A model generated the notes under the pieces. The model was not told the DNA's origin. It was given only the letters and a program-made list of their open reading frames with translations, and did no database searches. This document shows positions 1-9,030 of a DNA stretch of 64,000 nucleotides, in pieces (the stretch's first letter is position 1; the number at the start of each line of letters is the position of its first letter). The position numbers and the translations under genes were made by a program. Source of the DNA: Lachnospiraceae bacterium (GTDB taxonomy: Bacteria > Bacillota > Clostridia > Lachnospirales > Lachnospiraceae). The stretch lies in assembly GCA_014804615.1 (NCBI GenBank), contig JAAUZL010000024.1, positions 288,809-352,808 on the forward strand, in the 5' to 3' direction.

Positions 1-100
1 CCACAGACAAAACCACCCACTGCCGGTTTTTCGGCACCAGGTAGTAGAGGGCAAAGGAAAGCACCCACAATATCACAAAAGCATTTGAAAGAAACTGCAT
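1..100 (-). CDS. MBOAT-family O-acyltransferase, N-terminal fragment (runs off window)
   Basis: The first 33 codons read MQFLSNAFVILWVLSFALYY and then LVPKNRQWVVLSV. This is the hydrophobic start followed by a Y-x-L-x-P-K/R-x-R-x-W block that is usual for DltB/AlgI-type membrane-bound O-acyltransferases. The ATG directly follows the stop codon of the carrier-protein gene, and a GGAGGAATAA ribosome site lies inside the end of that gene, so the two are translationally coupled. The role inferred from the neighbours is to move an acyl group from the carrier protein across the membrane onto a glycan. The rest of the protein, including its catalytic His, lies outside the window, so the family call rests on the N-terminus and context only. 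Confidence 0.6.
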   Translation of the reverse strand, partial: MQFLSNAFVILWVLSFALYYLVPKNRQWVVLSV

Positions 101-331
101 TTATTCCTCCACCAGGCGTCTTACCAGATCTATGATCGCCTCTTTGTTCCTGAAATTCTCTGCCACCACATACTTGGCATCCACCTCAATATCGAACGCA
201 TCCTCCAACTCGCTCACGATATTGATGACGGTAAAGGAGTCTATAATCCCCTCCTCCATCATATTGTCGCCCGTGTAGCTGATGGCCTCCTCACAGTACT
301 CTTCCAGAATCTCTAACACCTTTTCTTCCAT
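101..331 (-). CDS. Acyl/aminoacyl carrier protein (DltC-like)
   Basis: This 76-residue protein has the size of a stand-alone phosphopantetheine carrier. The attachment site is seen as GIIDSFTVINIV, with Ser32 as the expected phosphopantetheine acceptor, followed by the acidic helix SELEDAFDIEV typical of carrier proteins. It lies between a formyltransferase/adenylation pair upstream and an MBOAT gene downstream, the same logic as dltA-dltB-dltC. The inferred role is to hold an activated amino or other acyl acid as a thioester before transfer to the MBOAT protein. The start is supported by AAAGGAT 7-8 bases upstream. It is unlikely to be the fatty-acid AcpP because no fab genes are nearby. Confidence 0.85.
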   Translation of the reverse strand: MEEKVLEILEEYCEEAISYTGDNMMEEGIIDSFTVINIVSELEDAFDIEVDAKYVVAENFRNKEAIIDLVRRLVEE

Positions 332-338
332 AATACAG

Positions 339-1199
339 TTATCCTTTCAGTCGATACTTAATTTTCAGTAAATCCCCGTCCACGAAAGGCAGATACAGCA
401 TATTTTCCTCTTCCTTCTGCTTTTCCGGCGAAATTTTGCGGTACCGCAGCACCTCCGCCTGCACCCCGTCCACCTGAGTCTGCAGCGGCGGAAAAATATC
501 GCTTTTCCCGTAATCCACACTGCGCAGCAAACGGTACAGCTCCTCCGGCTTCTTTTCTAAATCCAGAAAGCCGTCCCCCGGTATCTGGGTAGAACGATAC
601 ATCCTCCTATCCGACGAGAATTCCTGAGGTCTTGCCTGGGCGCTTTTTGCAAGCACCGCTGCAAAGCACTCATAAAATCCCTCACAGGCCAGATCCATCA
701 ACCGCTCCGTCAGCTCGTATGCCTTCATATCCGGGCCGATCTCACAGGTTTTCTGTATGATAATGCTCCCCTCATCCACGCCCGCCGTCACATAATGCCA
801 GGTGATGCCTGTCTGTGTCTCTCCCTGATAGATCACCCAGCTTGGAGCATTTCTTCCGGGATAGTCCGGCAGAAGGGCATTGTGAAAATTAATGATGGTG
901 ATATTCTCCCGCTCCACCAAAGAAGCCGGAAACAGGAAATTATTGCTGGCGGAGAGGATCAGGGTTTCTTCCGCGATCCCGCCAAGATAATCGCCAAGCT
1001 CCTTTTTATCAGGAATACTTGCATAGGGAATTCCCCGCTCTTTGCATATCTGTTCGGTGACACTTAAGGCGTGGGGCTCATGCTCTATGAACTCCAGCGC
1101 GTAGCCATAGTCCGCCTTTTTGTCATCCACATATTTCAGTATATTTCCGGTCGCTTTGCCATAACCGATCACCACGACCCTGCGAAAATCTGTCTCCAT
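339..1199 (-). CDS. Formyltransferase-fold protein (methionyl-tRNA formyltransferase-like)
   Basis: The 286-residue product has an N-terminal nucleotide-binding-like strand (VVVIGYGKATGNI) and the formyl_trans_N core. The segment INFHNALLPDYPGR gives Asn104 and His106, and GVDEGSI gives Asp142; together these form the N-H-D triad expected of N10-formyl-THF-dependent transferases. The ATG at 1199 is chosen over the longer GTG start because GGGAAGG precedes it at good spacing. It sits between the carrier protein and the adenylation enzyme, so the substrate may be an aminoacyl carrier; an amino-sugar nucleotide is the other option. It lacks the length and context of the housekeeping Fmt. The substrate is inference. 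Confidence 0.75.
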   Translation of the reverse strand: METDFRRVVVIGYGKATGNILKYVDDKKADYGYALEFIEHEPHALSVTEQICKERGIPYASIPDKKELGDYLGGIAEETLILSASNNFLFPASLVERENITIINFHNALLPDYPGRNAPSWVIYQGETQTGITWHYVTAGVDEGSIIIQKTCEIGPDMKAYELTERLMDLACEGFYECFAAVLAKSAQARPQEFSSDRRMYRSTQIPGDGFLDLEKKPEELYRLLRSVDYGKSDIFPPLQTQVDGVQAEVLRYRKISPEKQKEEENMLYLPFVDGDLLKIKYRLKG

Positions 1200-1278
1200 A
1201 TAACCTTCCCACAATTCAGCACACACCCATTCGCAAAATCGCGTTTACAACGCTTTCCGCAGTTTCACAGCTGAATTG

Positions 1279-2799
1279 TTACACTATGTATTCCTTCAAT
1301 TTCACCCGGTCGATCTTGCCATTGGCATTGATCGGCATTTTTTCTACCGTGATCACCTTGTCCGGCAGCATATACTCCGGCACCAGACGGGATATCTTTT
1401 CATTGATGTATGCTTTCTCCAGCGCCTCCTCGATAAAAAGCACGATCTTATGGCGCTTCTCGTCATATAAGCAACAGCACAGCGTGATCTCCTCCAGAGA
1501 GGAAACTGCCGTCTCGATCTCTCCCAGTTCGATCCGATGTCCCATGTGCTTGATCTGGAAATCCTTCCGGGAAAGGTAGATGATCTCACCGTACTCATTG
1601 TATTTGACGATGTCTCCCGTCCGGTAGATCTGCTCCGGCACCGCTTGATTCAGCGGATTCTGCACAAAAGCTTCCCTGGTCTTTTCCGGATTTTTATAAT
1701 AGCCCATGGACAGGGACGTCCCTCTGACGCAGAGCTCTCCCGGCTCCTCTCCCGTCACCGGCTCATCCTTCTCATTCAAGATCAGAATGTCCGTGTTCGG
1801 CATCGGTATACCGATGGGGAGCGGTTCTTCATCCGCAAACTCACGGTCTACTATATAATAGGTACAGGCATCGGTGATCTCCGTGGGGCCGTAGAGATTC
1901 GCATATTGCACATCCGGCAAGAACTTACGCCACACGTTGAGCTGCTTGTTGGGCATCACTTCGCCGCAGAAAAGCACCCGCCGCAGGGTATCCGACAGAT
2001 CCACGTTGCGGAATGCCTTGAGCTTCGCTACCACGATCAGCGCCGAGGGCACCCAGAAAATCGTGTTGATCTTCTTCTCCCGCAGGTACTCAAGCAAAGG
2101 CACCGGCTGGGCAAAAAGATTTTTCGGAATGATATAGGTAGTCGCCCCCGTTTTCAGGGTGCTGTATATATCCAAAATCGAATTGTCAAAATAAAAGGGC
2201 GCCTGATTGCCGAAGCTGTCCTTCTCCGTGATCTCAAAGGTTTCCGTCACCCAGTCGATATAGTCGATCACAGCCCGGTGGTTGATCGTCACGCCTTTGG
2301 GCACCCCTGTGGACCCGGAAGTAAAGAGCACATACAGAAGATCCGTATCAATGCCCCGCTTTCTGGCCGCTTCCAGCGCCGCCTCCTTTTCAGTATCCTG
2401 TTCTTCGGATGCTAAAACCTCTTCCAACAGAAGAAATTCGCCCTGATACTCATACTGTGAAAAAACCTCTCGAAGAGATGCCGTGGTGATGACCACCGCC
2501 GGTTCCAGAACCTCCAGAATCTTATTGACACGGCTTCCCGGCATGTCCACATCAATGGGAGAATAAAAATTACAGCTGTAGGCCGCCCCCATAAAGGAGG
2601 TGAGCACGTCCACTCCCTTTTCCAGAAAAACAGCCACAGGCTTTTTAAACAGACCTTTCTCTGTCAGTTCACAGGCGATGATCCGCGCCTGCCGTCTGAG
2701 TTCCCCAAAGGTGATCTCTTTCTTTGCATCCGCATAGGCCGTCTTATCGGGAAAACGCTTCGCCGTTTCATCCAGCCAGTAGGTAACGTTCGCTTTCAT
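1279..2799 (-). CDS. Amino acid adenylation enzyme (DltA-like AMP-forming ligase)
   Basis: The 506-residue protein has the length of DltA-type stand-alone adenylation enzymes. Core motifs are visible in order: LFTSGSTGVPKG (A3 P-loop-like), NLYGPTEITDACTYY (A5), YRTGDIVKYNEYGE (A7/A8 region) and NANGKIDR near the C-terminus (A10, catalytic Lys). It should activate a carboxylic acid, most likely an amino acid, with ATP and load it on the neighbouring carrier protein. The start at 2799 has GGAGG eight bases upstream; the longer ORF-track start would overlap the upstream gene. The four genes around it look like a dlt operon with an added formyltransferase. Whether the substrate is D-alanine cannot be decided by eye. 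Confidence 0.85.
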   Translation of the reverse strand: MKANVTYWLDETAKRFPDKTAYADAKKEITFGELRRQARIIACELTEKGLFKKPVAVFLEKGVDVLTSFMGAAYSCNFYSPIDVDMPGSRVNKILEVLEPAVVITTASLREVFSQYEYQGEFLLLEEVLASEEQDTEKEAALEAARKRGIDTDLLYVLFTSGSTGVPKGVTINHRAVIDYIDWVTETFEITEKDSFGNQAPFYFDNSILDIYSTLKTGATTYIIPKNLFAQPVPLLEYLREKKINTIFWVPSALIVVAKLKAFRNVDLSDTLRRVLFCGEVMPNKQLNVWRKFLPDVQYANLYGPTEITDACTYYIVDREFADEEPLPIGIPMPNTDILILNEKDEPVTGEEPGELCVRGTSLSMGYYKNPEKTREAFVQNPLNQAVPEQIYRTGDIVKYNEYGEIIYLSRKDFQIKHMGHRIELGEIETAVSSLEEITLCCCLYDEKRHKIVLFIEEALEKAYINEKISRLVPEYMLPDKVITVEKMPINANGKIDRVKLKEYIV

Positions 2800-2846
2800 G
2801 TCTTTCCTCCATGTCACGGCAGTTTGCTGCAATGACACGCCTCGCA

Positions 2847-3923
2847 TTACGGCGCCGCAATCACGGGATAGTAAGTATCCGCCGTTTTCTCTGTCTTTAC
2901 ATGGTACACATCATACAAATCTGTCATCTCAAGGCCGCATCCCGCCGGATCGTAGGAACCATAGAGCGCAATTCCTCTCTTTTCCACCAGTTCTTTCAAC
3001 TCTTCCTCCACCTCCAGCGTAATCTGAAAGGCCTCCTCAGATTCTATGTAATTATACATCATGGGCGAATAGGGTGGCAAGTATAAAATGACCTCCACAC
3101 CCGCCTCCTGCAGATGGTCGATCAACGCGGAAAGCCGCCAGAAATGATCCTCATCTATCTCATGATAGTCTGTCATGCGGTAGACCACGTGCTCCTCCAT
3201 GGCCTGCTTGGTCATCTCCTCCACTTCCTCCGCTCTCACCTCGCGAAGCTCCCGCTGATAACTGACACTGCCGTCAGAATGTTTGAGATAGCCGTCCGTC
3301 TCCCAGTCCTCCGTATAAGAAACAGAAAACCGTTTGCTTTCGGGGAGCAGGGTGACATTGTAGCGGAAATAGTCCAGCGAAAGCGTTTTGGGGATATCCC
3401 TCCCCGTATCCTTTGACGGACGCGCAAAATCCTCGCTGAACTTTCCGTCAATGATAAGTCCCATATAGTTGGCATAAGATTGCAGTTCTTTCCATTTTTC
3501 ATTGTCATGGCTTGTGTTAAAAAGAAAAGGGTCCACCCCGATCACCATGGTCTCCGGCAGCTTATCCTGCTGAAACAAAATCCCCGCTACCGCCATCAAG
3601 TCATAAATCGTGGCCTCCGACAGTCCCGCATTATAAAAGGAATCCGTCTCAAACATGGTATGATCGAAGGTATACACCCTGCTGGATCCCAGAATCATTG
3701 TCTGAAACGGCTCCTCCTGACTGCTCAGACGGGCTGCCACCAGATTTCTGTCGTTATAATCGGATTCTTCGAGACCCTCAACGTTCCTTCCCGCCGCCAT
3801 CTGTGCCGCAATATCATCATAAGTGACCCGCAGCAGCGCGTAAGAGTCCACATACCAGTTCACGATCCCTATAAAAAGAAGCACCGGCAAAAGAAAGAGC
3901 ACCGGCTTGTACCATTTTTTCAT
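2847..3923 (-). CDS. Membrane-anchored SGNH-type protein (DltD/AlgJ-like)
   Basis: This 358-residue protein has one N-terminal membrane segment (about residues 5-22) and then an extracellular domain. A Ser block MILGSSRVYTF around residue 77 matches the GxSR-type nucleophile region of AlgJ/DltD-like SGNH proteins, which partner MBOAT acyltransferases. Family members take part in the final acyl transfer to polysaccharide or teichoic acid outside the membrane. Its stop overlaps the region upstream of the adenylation gene and its start overlaps the upstream membrane protein by 4 bases, so it is part of the same transcript. A clear C-terminal D-x-x-H could not be fixed, so activity is not certain. 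Confidence 0.6.
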   Translation of the reverse strand: MKKWYKPVLFLLPVLLFIGIVNWYVDSYALLRVTYDDIAAQMAAGRNVEGLEESDYNDRNLVAARLSSQEEPFQTMILGSSRVYTFDHTMFETDSFYNAGLSEATIYDLMAVAGILFQQDKLPETMVIGVDPFLFNTSHDNEKWKELQSYANYMGLIIDGKFSEDFARPSKDTGRDIPKTLSLDYFRYNVTLLPESKRFSVSYTEDWETDGYLKHSDGSVSYQRELREVRAEEVEEMTKQAMEEHVVYRMTDYHEIDEDHFWRLSALIDHLQEAGVEVILYLPPYSPMMYNYIESEEAFQITLEVEEELKELVEKRGIALYGSYDPAGCGLEMTDLYDVYHVKTEKTADTYYPVIAAP

Positions 3924-5578
3924 CCTTGTGTCCCTTCCTCCCTCTCAATCTTTTCATCTGCCCTCTCACCGAAACTGTAAGCAAGCAAAAGCGGCAGCGC
4001 AGCAAACACCCCATAGGCGTAACGAAATTCATTGTAAACAGGCGTTGCCAGTAAAAGACTTCCCAAAAGCATCAGACAGGGCACATAGACAAGTGCATTC
4101 TGCCTGCGATACAGGGAGTACGCCAGGCCCAGCAGCAAAAGCCAGGTGTTGGCTCCCAGGCTCCACACCCGGTTATAGAGTGCCTGAAACCCCTGCAAAA
4201 ATTTGCCCATGGCAAGGCTGTCATCATAGGAAAAAACTTTCCTCTCCGTCTCGATTCCAAAGGGATTGTCTACCATATAATACTCTGTGTAAAGATACTG
4301 GTCATGGGGCGTATGCAGAGCGTAATAGCCCGCAGTCTGCCGGATCTCCGCCTCCAGATACTGCATGGGATTGCGAAGTCCTACCCGGAACCAGAGCTTA
4401 GCGTAAGCTCCCCGGTTTTTCGCAATAACCTCCTGATCCCCATACTCCCGTATGTAATTCTTAGTCACATCAAACAGATAGGGGTTGTAATACTCTTCGA
4501 TCTCCGCAAGCGGCACCACCGCCTCCAGCATCGCCACTTCCTCCTCTGTAAGACTTCCTCCTCTGACGTAAGCACACAGCAGATGCTGGGTCGGCATGGC
4601 AAGACTCTCGATGGTATCCGGCTGTTCTACCTGCAGGCCATGTAAAATCGGACCCTGCCAGAGAAAATAGGAGCCCAGCACCATCGCCACACTGAAAAAC
4701 AGCCGCTGTCTGCCCAAATGCATCTGCTCCCGGGAAATGCCGTTCACCTTCCGACACCATATGGACATGATCAGAAAAAAAGCCGTCCCCAGAAACACAA
4801 AAATGCCATTGCTGCGCAGCAGGCAGACCGCTACTCCGGCCACATAAAATAACACCCATTGTCTTTTCCTTGCCACTTCCGCTGTACCACAACCTAAAAC
4901 CGCCCACACAAAAAGCAGAAAGGCCGCCGTAAACCAGGCATCCTTCCCCATGCAGATACTCAGCATGCCGTTAACCGGAAGAAAGGCATAAAAAACTACC
5001 GCAAGGGCAAGCCACAAAATCCGAGTGCCCCTTCGGTACAAAAGATACAGATAAAGCCCAAACACCGCCGCCACAAGCGCCATCTGAAAGAAGGTATAAA
5101 GCGCCACCGCCGCCGTGTAGGTGCCAAACAAGCCATATCCCACCGTCAAAAACACCTTCATGAGCAGTGTGTGAAAATAGGGATGATGATTCGACCGGGC
5201 CGCAAGCCCCAGCGCCTGTTCCATCTGCCACACCGCATCGTTATTAAACCAGGTAGGAAAATACATCAGATAATAGGGCAGATAGCACAGCAGACAGAGC
5301 AGGAAGAAAATAAGCCAGATCCACCAATGGCCTTGTCTCTCTGCTCCCTTAAAAAGACATTTCCGATTATCAAGAAAAAAACAAAACAGAAGTAAAATAC
5401 CATAGCTCGCGAGCATCCAGAGAAAAAGCCGTCCCACGTTTAACAGATTGCTGTAGGAGGCCGATTTCTGCCAGTCTCCCAGCACAATAAAAAAGGCATA
5501 GGAGAACGCAAAAGGAAGCAGGAGCAGGAGCTCCCGCCATGTGGGCCGTCTTATCCCTTTATCTCTCTGTACTTCCAT
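3920..5578 (-). CDS. Polytopic membrane protein, DUF6020-like (paralogue of the 24.9 kb gene)
   Basis: The protein has 552 residues with about ten or more hydrophobic segments. It shares several motifs with the gene at 24.9-26.6 kb: an acidic patch after an early membrane segment (WFNNDAVWQME), an HHP-x2-H block (SNHHPYFHTLL), a C-x2-KDA block (SICMGKDAWF) and RVGLRNPMQYLEA. These fit the DUF6020 family, whose layout resembles GT-C glycosyltransferases. A lipid-linked sugar transfer or polymer-handling role is inferred from the locus only. It overlaps the SGNH gene by 4 bases. I do not recognise a specific function. Confidence 0.65.
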   Translation of the reverse strand: MEVQRDKGIRRPTWRELLLLLPFAFSYAFFIVLGDWQKSASYSNLLNVGRLFLWMLASYGILLLFCFFLDNRKCLFKGAERQGHWWIWLIFFLLCLLCYLPYYLMYFPTWFNNDAVWQMEQALGLAARSNHHPYFHTLLMKVFLTVGYGLFGTYTAAVALYTFFQMALVAAVFGLYLYLLYRRGTRILWLALAVVFYAFLPVNGMLSICMGKDAWFTAAFLLFVWAVLGCGTAEVARKRQWVLFYVAGVAVCLLRSNGIFVFLGTAFFLIMSIWCRKVNGISREQMHLGRQRLFFSVAMVLGSYFLWQGPILHGLQVEQPDTIESLAMPTQHLLCAYVRGGSLTEEEVAMLEAVVPLAEIEEYYNPYLFDVTKNYIREYGDQEVIAKNRGAYAKLWFRVGLRNPMQYLEAEIRQTAGYYALHTPHDQYLYTEYYMVDNPFGIETERKVFSYDDSLAMGKFLQGFQALYNRVWSLGANTWLLLLGLAYSLYRRQNALVYVPCLMLLGSLLLATPVYNEFRYAYGVFAALPLLLAYSFGERADEKIEREEGTQG

Positions 5579-5590
5579 CGCGTCTCCTTT

Positions 5591-6703
5591 TTACTTTCTC
5601 TGATATTTCCCGCACAGTTCTTCGATATAATCCTGCCACTGTTCATAAATTGCCGCACCATTAGCTCTTTCGGCGATTTTTCTGGCATTTCTGCCGAGTT
5701 TCTCCGCAAATGCGGGATCCTCGATCAGCCGATTGATACCATTCTCCATAGCCTTTGCATCCTTGATGGGAATGAGGAGACCGTCCTCTTCATTCGTCAT
5801 GATCGTGCGCGGACCGCCGCAGGGACAATCCGTCGCCACAATGGGGAGTCCCAGCGCCATAGCCTCCATGAGGGCATTGGGCAGTCCCTCCCAATCTGAA
5901 GAGAAGGCAAACAACGCCGCATCCGCCATATCCTGTTCCAAACTGTCGCTGGCTCCCATCAGATGTATATACTCTCCTGCATGATTCTCCTCAATGATCC
6001 TCTCCAGAATCTCCTTCGTACCGTCCAGAGAATCGCCGCCATAAATCTTTAAATCATAGTCCGGGTGCTTCTTGTGCACCTCGAAGAACGCCTGCAGCAG
6101 CATCGGCTGGTTCTTGAAATCCACCAGCCTGCCCGACTGCACTACCGTCTTTGTCCTCGACGCAGGCTCCGGCACGCCGATATATTTCGGATTGATCGGA
6201 TTCAGAATGATCCGGGAATTGTTCTGCAGCCTCGGTGCGAAGAACTCCTTCGCGCCCTCCGTCTGAAAAACGCATCCGTCGGCACGGGGAAACAGGATCG
6301 GTATCTGTATTTTGTCCGATAACTCCTCATAGTGCCCCACCGGATCAGTACGGATGGAGATCAGTACCGGTATCTTGATGAAATATGCAGCCATAAGCCC
6401 TCTGTAAAGCGCCCGCCTGGCAAAGGGAATCAAAATGTCCGGCTTCTCCTTTTTCAGAAAATCCCGCAGATACTTCACACGCAGATAAAACTGAATAAGA
6501 CGATGCTTTTTCTCATCGCCTTCCCGCAGTCCTACATGCACACGCCTCACTCGCTCGTCCGTCTGAAATTCGTTCTCTCCGTACCATTCCGTAGCGATCA
6601 GAACCTCATAACCATTCCCGGCAAACTGATTCGCCAGATTCGTGACAACGCGCTCCGCGCCACCCTGCTCTAAACAGTTTAAATGAAACGCTATCTTCTT
6701 CAT
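5591..6703 (-). CDS. Glycosyltransferase family 4
   Basis: The 370-residue GT-B enzyme begins with MKKIAFHLNCLEQGGAERVV, the usual GG-AE acceptor-side start of family 4. The C-terminal half carries SDWEGLPNALMEAMALGLP and VATDCPCGG, the E-x7-E nucleotide-sugar motif region. It is expected to act at the inner membrane face, adding one sugar from a nucleotide donor to the lipid-linked glycan. It is the first of three adjacent family-4 enzymes, all within the same short-spaced transcript. Donor and linkage cannot be read from sequence. The start is the ATG of the track; no competing in-frame start has better support. Confidence 0.88.
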   Translation of the reverse strand: MKKIAFHLNCLEQGGAERVVTNLANQFAGNGYEVLIATEWYGENEFQTDERVRRVHVGLREGDEKKHRLIQFYLRVKYLRDFLKKEKPDILIPFARRALYRGLMAAYFIKIPVLISIRTDPVGHYEELSDKIQIPILFPRADGCVFQTEGAKEFFAPRLQNNSRIILNPINPKYIGVPEPASRTKTVVQSGRLVDFKNQPMLLQAFFEVHKKHPDYDLKIYGGDSLDGTKEILERIIEENHAGEYIHLMGASDSLEQDMADAALFAFSSDWEGLPNALMEAMALGLPIVATDCPCGGPRTIMTNEEDGLLIPIKDAKAMENGINRLIEDPAFAEKLGRNARKIAERANGAAIYEQWQDYIEELCGKYQRK

Positions 6704-6721
6704 TGAATTATACCATCTTTT

Positions 6722-7855
6722 CTATAATATTTCATCCGCCCAGCCACAGATTTTCTCCACATACGCCTCCGTCGTATAATTTCCGGCACATGCAAGCGCC
6801 ATCCGGCTGTAATGCTCCATCTTCTCCGGATTTTCCAACAGAGATATGATTTCCCCGGCGAGCGCTCTCTCCTCAGCCGTAATATGCGTCGGATCGTAAT
6901 CTTCCTCCGGGCTCATATTCGGGATCAGTATTCCATAGCGGTCCTGCAATATTTCCCTCGGTCCCGTCATACAGTCGGTCGCTATCGCGGGAACACCTAG
7001 CGCCATCGCCTCCACCAGCGCATTGGGAAAGCCCTCGTAATAGGAAGTCAGTACATACAAACATGCTTTTTTCAGATAAGGGTAGGGATTTTTCTGCACT
7101 CCGGTGAAAAAGACATCACCCTCAACCCCCAGCTTCCTGGCAAGCTCCCTGTAAACCGTAAATTCCCCTTCTCCAATAATCATCAGCTTCGTATCCGGCA
7201 GCTTTCCATGCACCAGCGCAAAGCTCTTGAACAGATGCCAGAAGCCCTTGACCACATCCTCCCGGCTCATCGAGACGATCACGCGCCCTTCCCTCCAGGG
7301 AAGCGTTATCTCTTCCCGCTCGGACAGGATTTTTACTTGTGCCAGATCAAAGGGATTGCTCAGAATGACCGCCTTGTCACACCGGTATTTCTCCTGTATT
7401 TCACGACAGATTGCCTCTGAGCAGCAGATCACCCGATCCGCATGCCTGCAAAACATCCGTATCTGTCTCGGATTCCCCATATCCATATAGCTTCTGATGC
7501 CCATCCACTTCACATCTCTACATCCCGATGCGATATTGGCAAGATTCGCCGTGGGACCGAAGCTGTAGGTGATATCGATATGTTCCTTCTTCTTGATCCG
7601 CCGAAGCTTCCATCCGCGCCGCAGCACATTCAAAACCTTGCCGAGTTTGCCGGAACGAGGCGGCAGCTGAAGATCGTCCACCGGAATGCCCTCGGTATCG
7701 TATACGATGCTGCGAGAATCAAAAATTGCGATCCGAACATCAAAATGCGGCTGCAAGAGTTTTGCAGTCGCCGCGCACACCTTTTCCATTCCGCCCTGAT
7801 GCAGAGCGGGCACGATCAATAAAATCTTTTTCATACACGCCCCATACTCTCTCAC
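6722..7855 (-). CDS. Glycosyltransferase family 4
   Basis: This 377-residue GT-B protein has the N-terminal block KKILLIVPALHQGGMEKVC and the C-terminal donor motif SYYEGFPNALVEAMALGVP followed by ATDCMTGPREIL. That is the classic family-4 E-x7-E arrangement. It lies 18 bases after the next upstream gene's end and before another GT4, so these are probably successive steps in one repeat unit. The track start is a GTG with GGAAG seven bases upstream; an ATG 21 bases in (7834) is the alternative. The sugar donor is unknown. Confidence 0.88.
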   Translation of the reverse strand: MREYGACMKKILLIVPALHQGGMEKVCAATAKLLQPHFDVRIAIFDSRSIVYDTEGIPVDDLQLPPRSGKLGKVLNVLRRGWKLRRIKKKEHIDITYSFGPTANLANIASGCRDVKWMGIRSYMDMGNPRQIRMFCRHADRVICCSEAICREIQEKYRCDKAVILSNPFDLAQVKILSEREEITLPWREGRVIVSMSREDVVKGFWHLFKSFALVHGKLPDTKLMIIGEGEFTVYRELARKLGVEGDVFFTGVQKNPYPYLKKACLYVLTSYYEGFPNALVEAMALGVPAIATDCMTGPREILQDRYGILIPNMSPEEDYDPTHITAEERALAGEIISLLENPEKMEHYSRMALACAGNYTTEAYVEKICGWADEIL

Positions 7856-7875
7856 GCTATTCTTCCAACCATTTT

Positions 7876-9000
7876 CTACAATATCCCATACCGATAAAAG
7901 TTATCATACCATACCGCCTGCCCGCTGACGTCAAATCCGGCTGCCGCAATCTGTTCATACCGGTCTTTTCTTTCATACATCTCATGTTCTAACACATACT
8001 CTGCCCATTTCTCCGGTTTCTCTTCAATACGCAGACTGTCGACTAACTCGGTAATCTTCACTTCGTTCGCTATCGTATCGGAAATCAGGCAACGCAGTCC
8101 TGCTGCCTGCGCCTCCACGACCGTACCCGGAAGCCCTTCAAAGCGGGAAGGAAATACAAAAAAGTCCATTGCCTGATAATAATTCCACGTCTCTTTCTGA
8201 TTGCCGCAGAAAATAACTTGATCTGCCACGCCGAGTGCCGATGCACGCTCCTTCATCTCCTCCATACGGCTGCCTTCCCCTAAAAGAAGCAGCACCGCGT
8301 TACTTTTACGCGAGACGATTTTTTGAAATACCGCAAGCAGATACTCATGATTTTTGGCATAATGAAATCTTCCGACATGCCCGATCACAAATTTATCTTC
8401 CAAAGAAAGCGCGCGTCTCATACGAATACGCGTCTCTTTCCGATAGATAAACTGCTTCACATCAATGGCATTCGGCACAATTTTCACTCTGCCCGCATGT
8501 GCATTCTCCGTTCCGAATACCGACTCTGCGGCGAGCATGGAGCAGGCAAACATATGATCACATTTTTTCTTGAGCGGCATTCTGAGCAGACGGGTTGCCA
8601 CTCCTTTGATACCCTTATCCACTCCTGCACTTCTGGCATGAGCAATCGTCACAGAAACGCCGCACTTTTTGGCAATCGGCAGATATAGTGCGGCCGTGCT
8701 TGTCATATGCCCGTGTACGGCCTTAAATTCATGATGATCGGCAAAAAAGACCCGAAGCGCCTTTTTATAAGCGGCAATATTATATAATCGAAAACGGGGA
8801 ACACGGTAGATCCGTCCTCCCAGCGCTTCTATCTCCTCTTCATAATATCCTTTTTCGGTTTGATGTATCAAAAAATCGAACTGAAGCTTGTCCCTGTCAA
8901 TATGCCGATATAAATCCATTATGCGGCTTTCCGCCCCGCCCAGGCTGATGCCGCCAAGGACATGTAATATCCGTATCGGTTCTGTCATCGTAGCGACCAT
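7876..9000 (-). CDS. Glycosyltransferase family 4 (EpsF-like)
   Basis: The 374-residue protein opens with IRILHVLGGISLGGAESRIM, a pattern seen in EpsF/CapM-type family-4 enzymes of Firmicutes exopolysaccharide loci. The donor side shows FPSRFEGLPGTVVEAQAAGL and then CLISDTIANEV. It should add one residue of the repeat unit on the cytoplasmic side. It is followed by the DUF2334 gene upstream in transcription and by the GT4 pair downstream. Two in-frame ATGs exist near the start (9000 and 8988); the first has AAAGG very close upstream, so the true start may be either. Confidence 0.87.
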   Translation of the reverse strand: MVATMTEPIRILHVLGGISLGGAESRIMDLYRHIDRDKLQFDFLIHQTEKGYYEEEIEALGGRIYRVPRFRLYNIAAYKKALRVFFADHHEFKAVHGHMTSTAALYLPIAKKCGVSVTIAHARSAGVDKGIKGVATRLLRMPLKKKCDHMFACSMLAAESVFGTENAHAGRVKIVPNAIDVKQFIYRKETRIRMRRALSLEDKFVIGHVGRFHYAKNHEYLLAVFQKIVSRKSNAVLLLLGEGSRMEEMKERASALGVADQVIFCGNQKETWNYYQAMDFFVFPSRFEGLPGTVVEAQAAGLRCLISDTIANEVKITELVDSLRIEEKPEKWAEYVLEHEMYERKDRYEQIAAAGFDVSGQAVWYDNFYRYGIL

Positions 9001-9030
9001 ACCTTTCTCATATCCGGATTTCTCACAAAA

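Noticed and set aside
1537-2415. 292-residue plus-strand ORF
   Set aside because: It is antisense to the adenylation enzyme, whose core motifs are all intact; no own features.
101-3923. A standard dlt operon for D-alanylation of teichoic acid
   Set aside because: The formyltransferase in the middle and the glycan locus around it make the usual housekeeping role unlikely, although D-alanine as substrate is not excluded.
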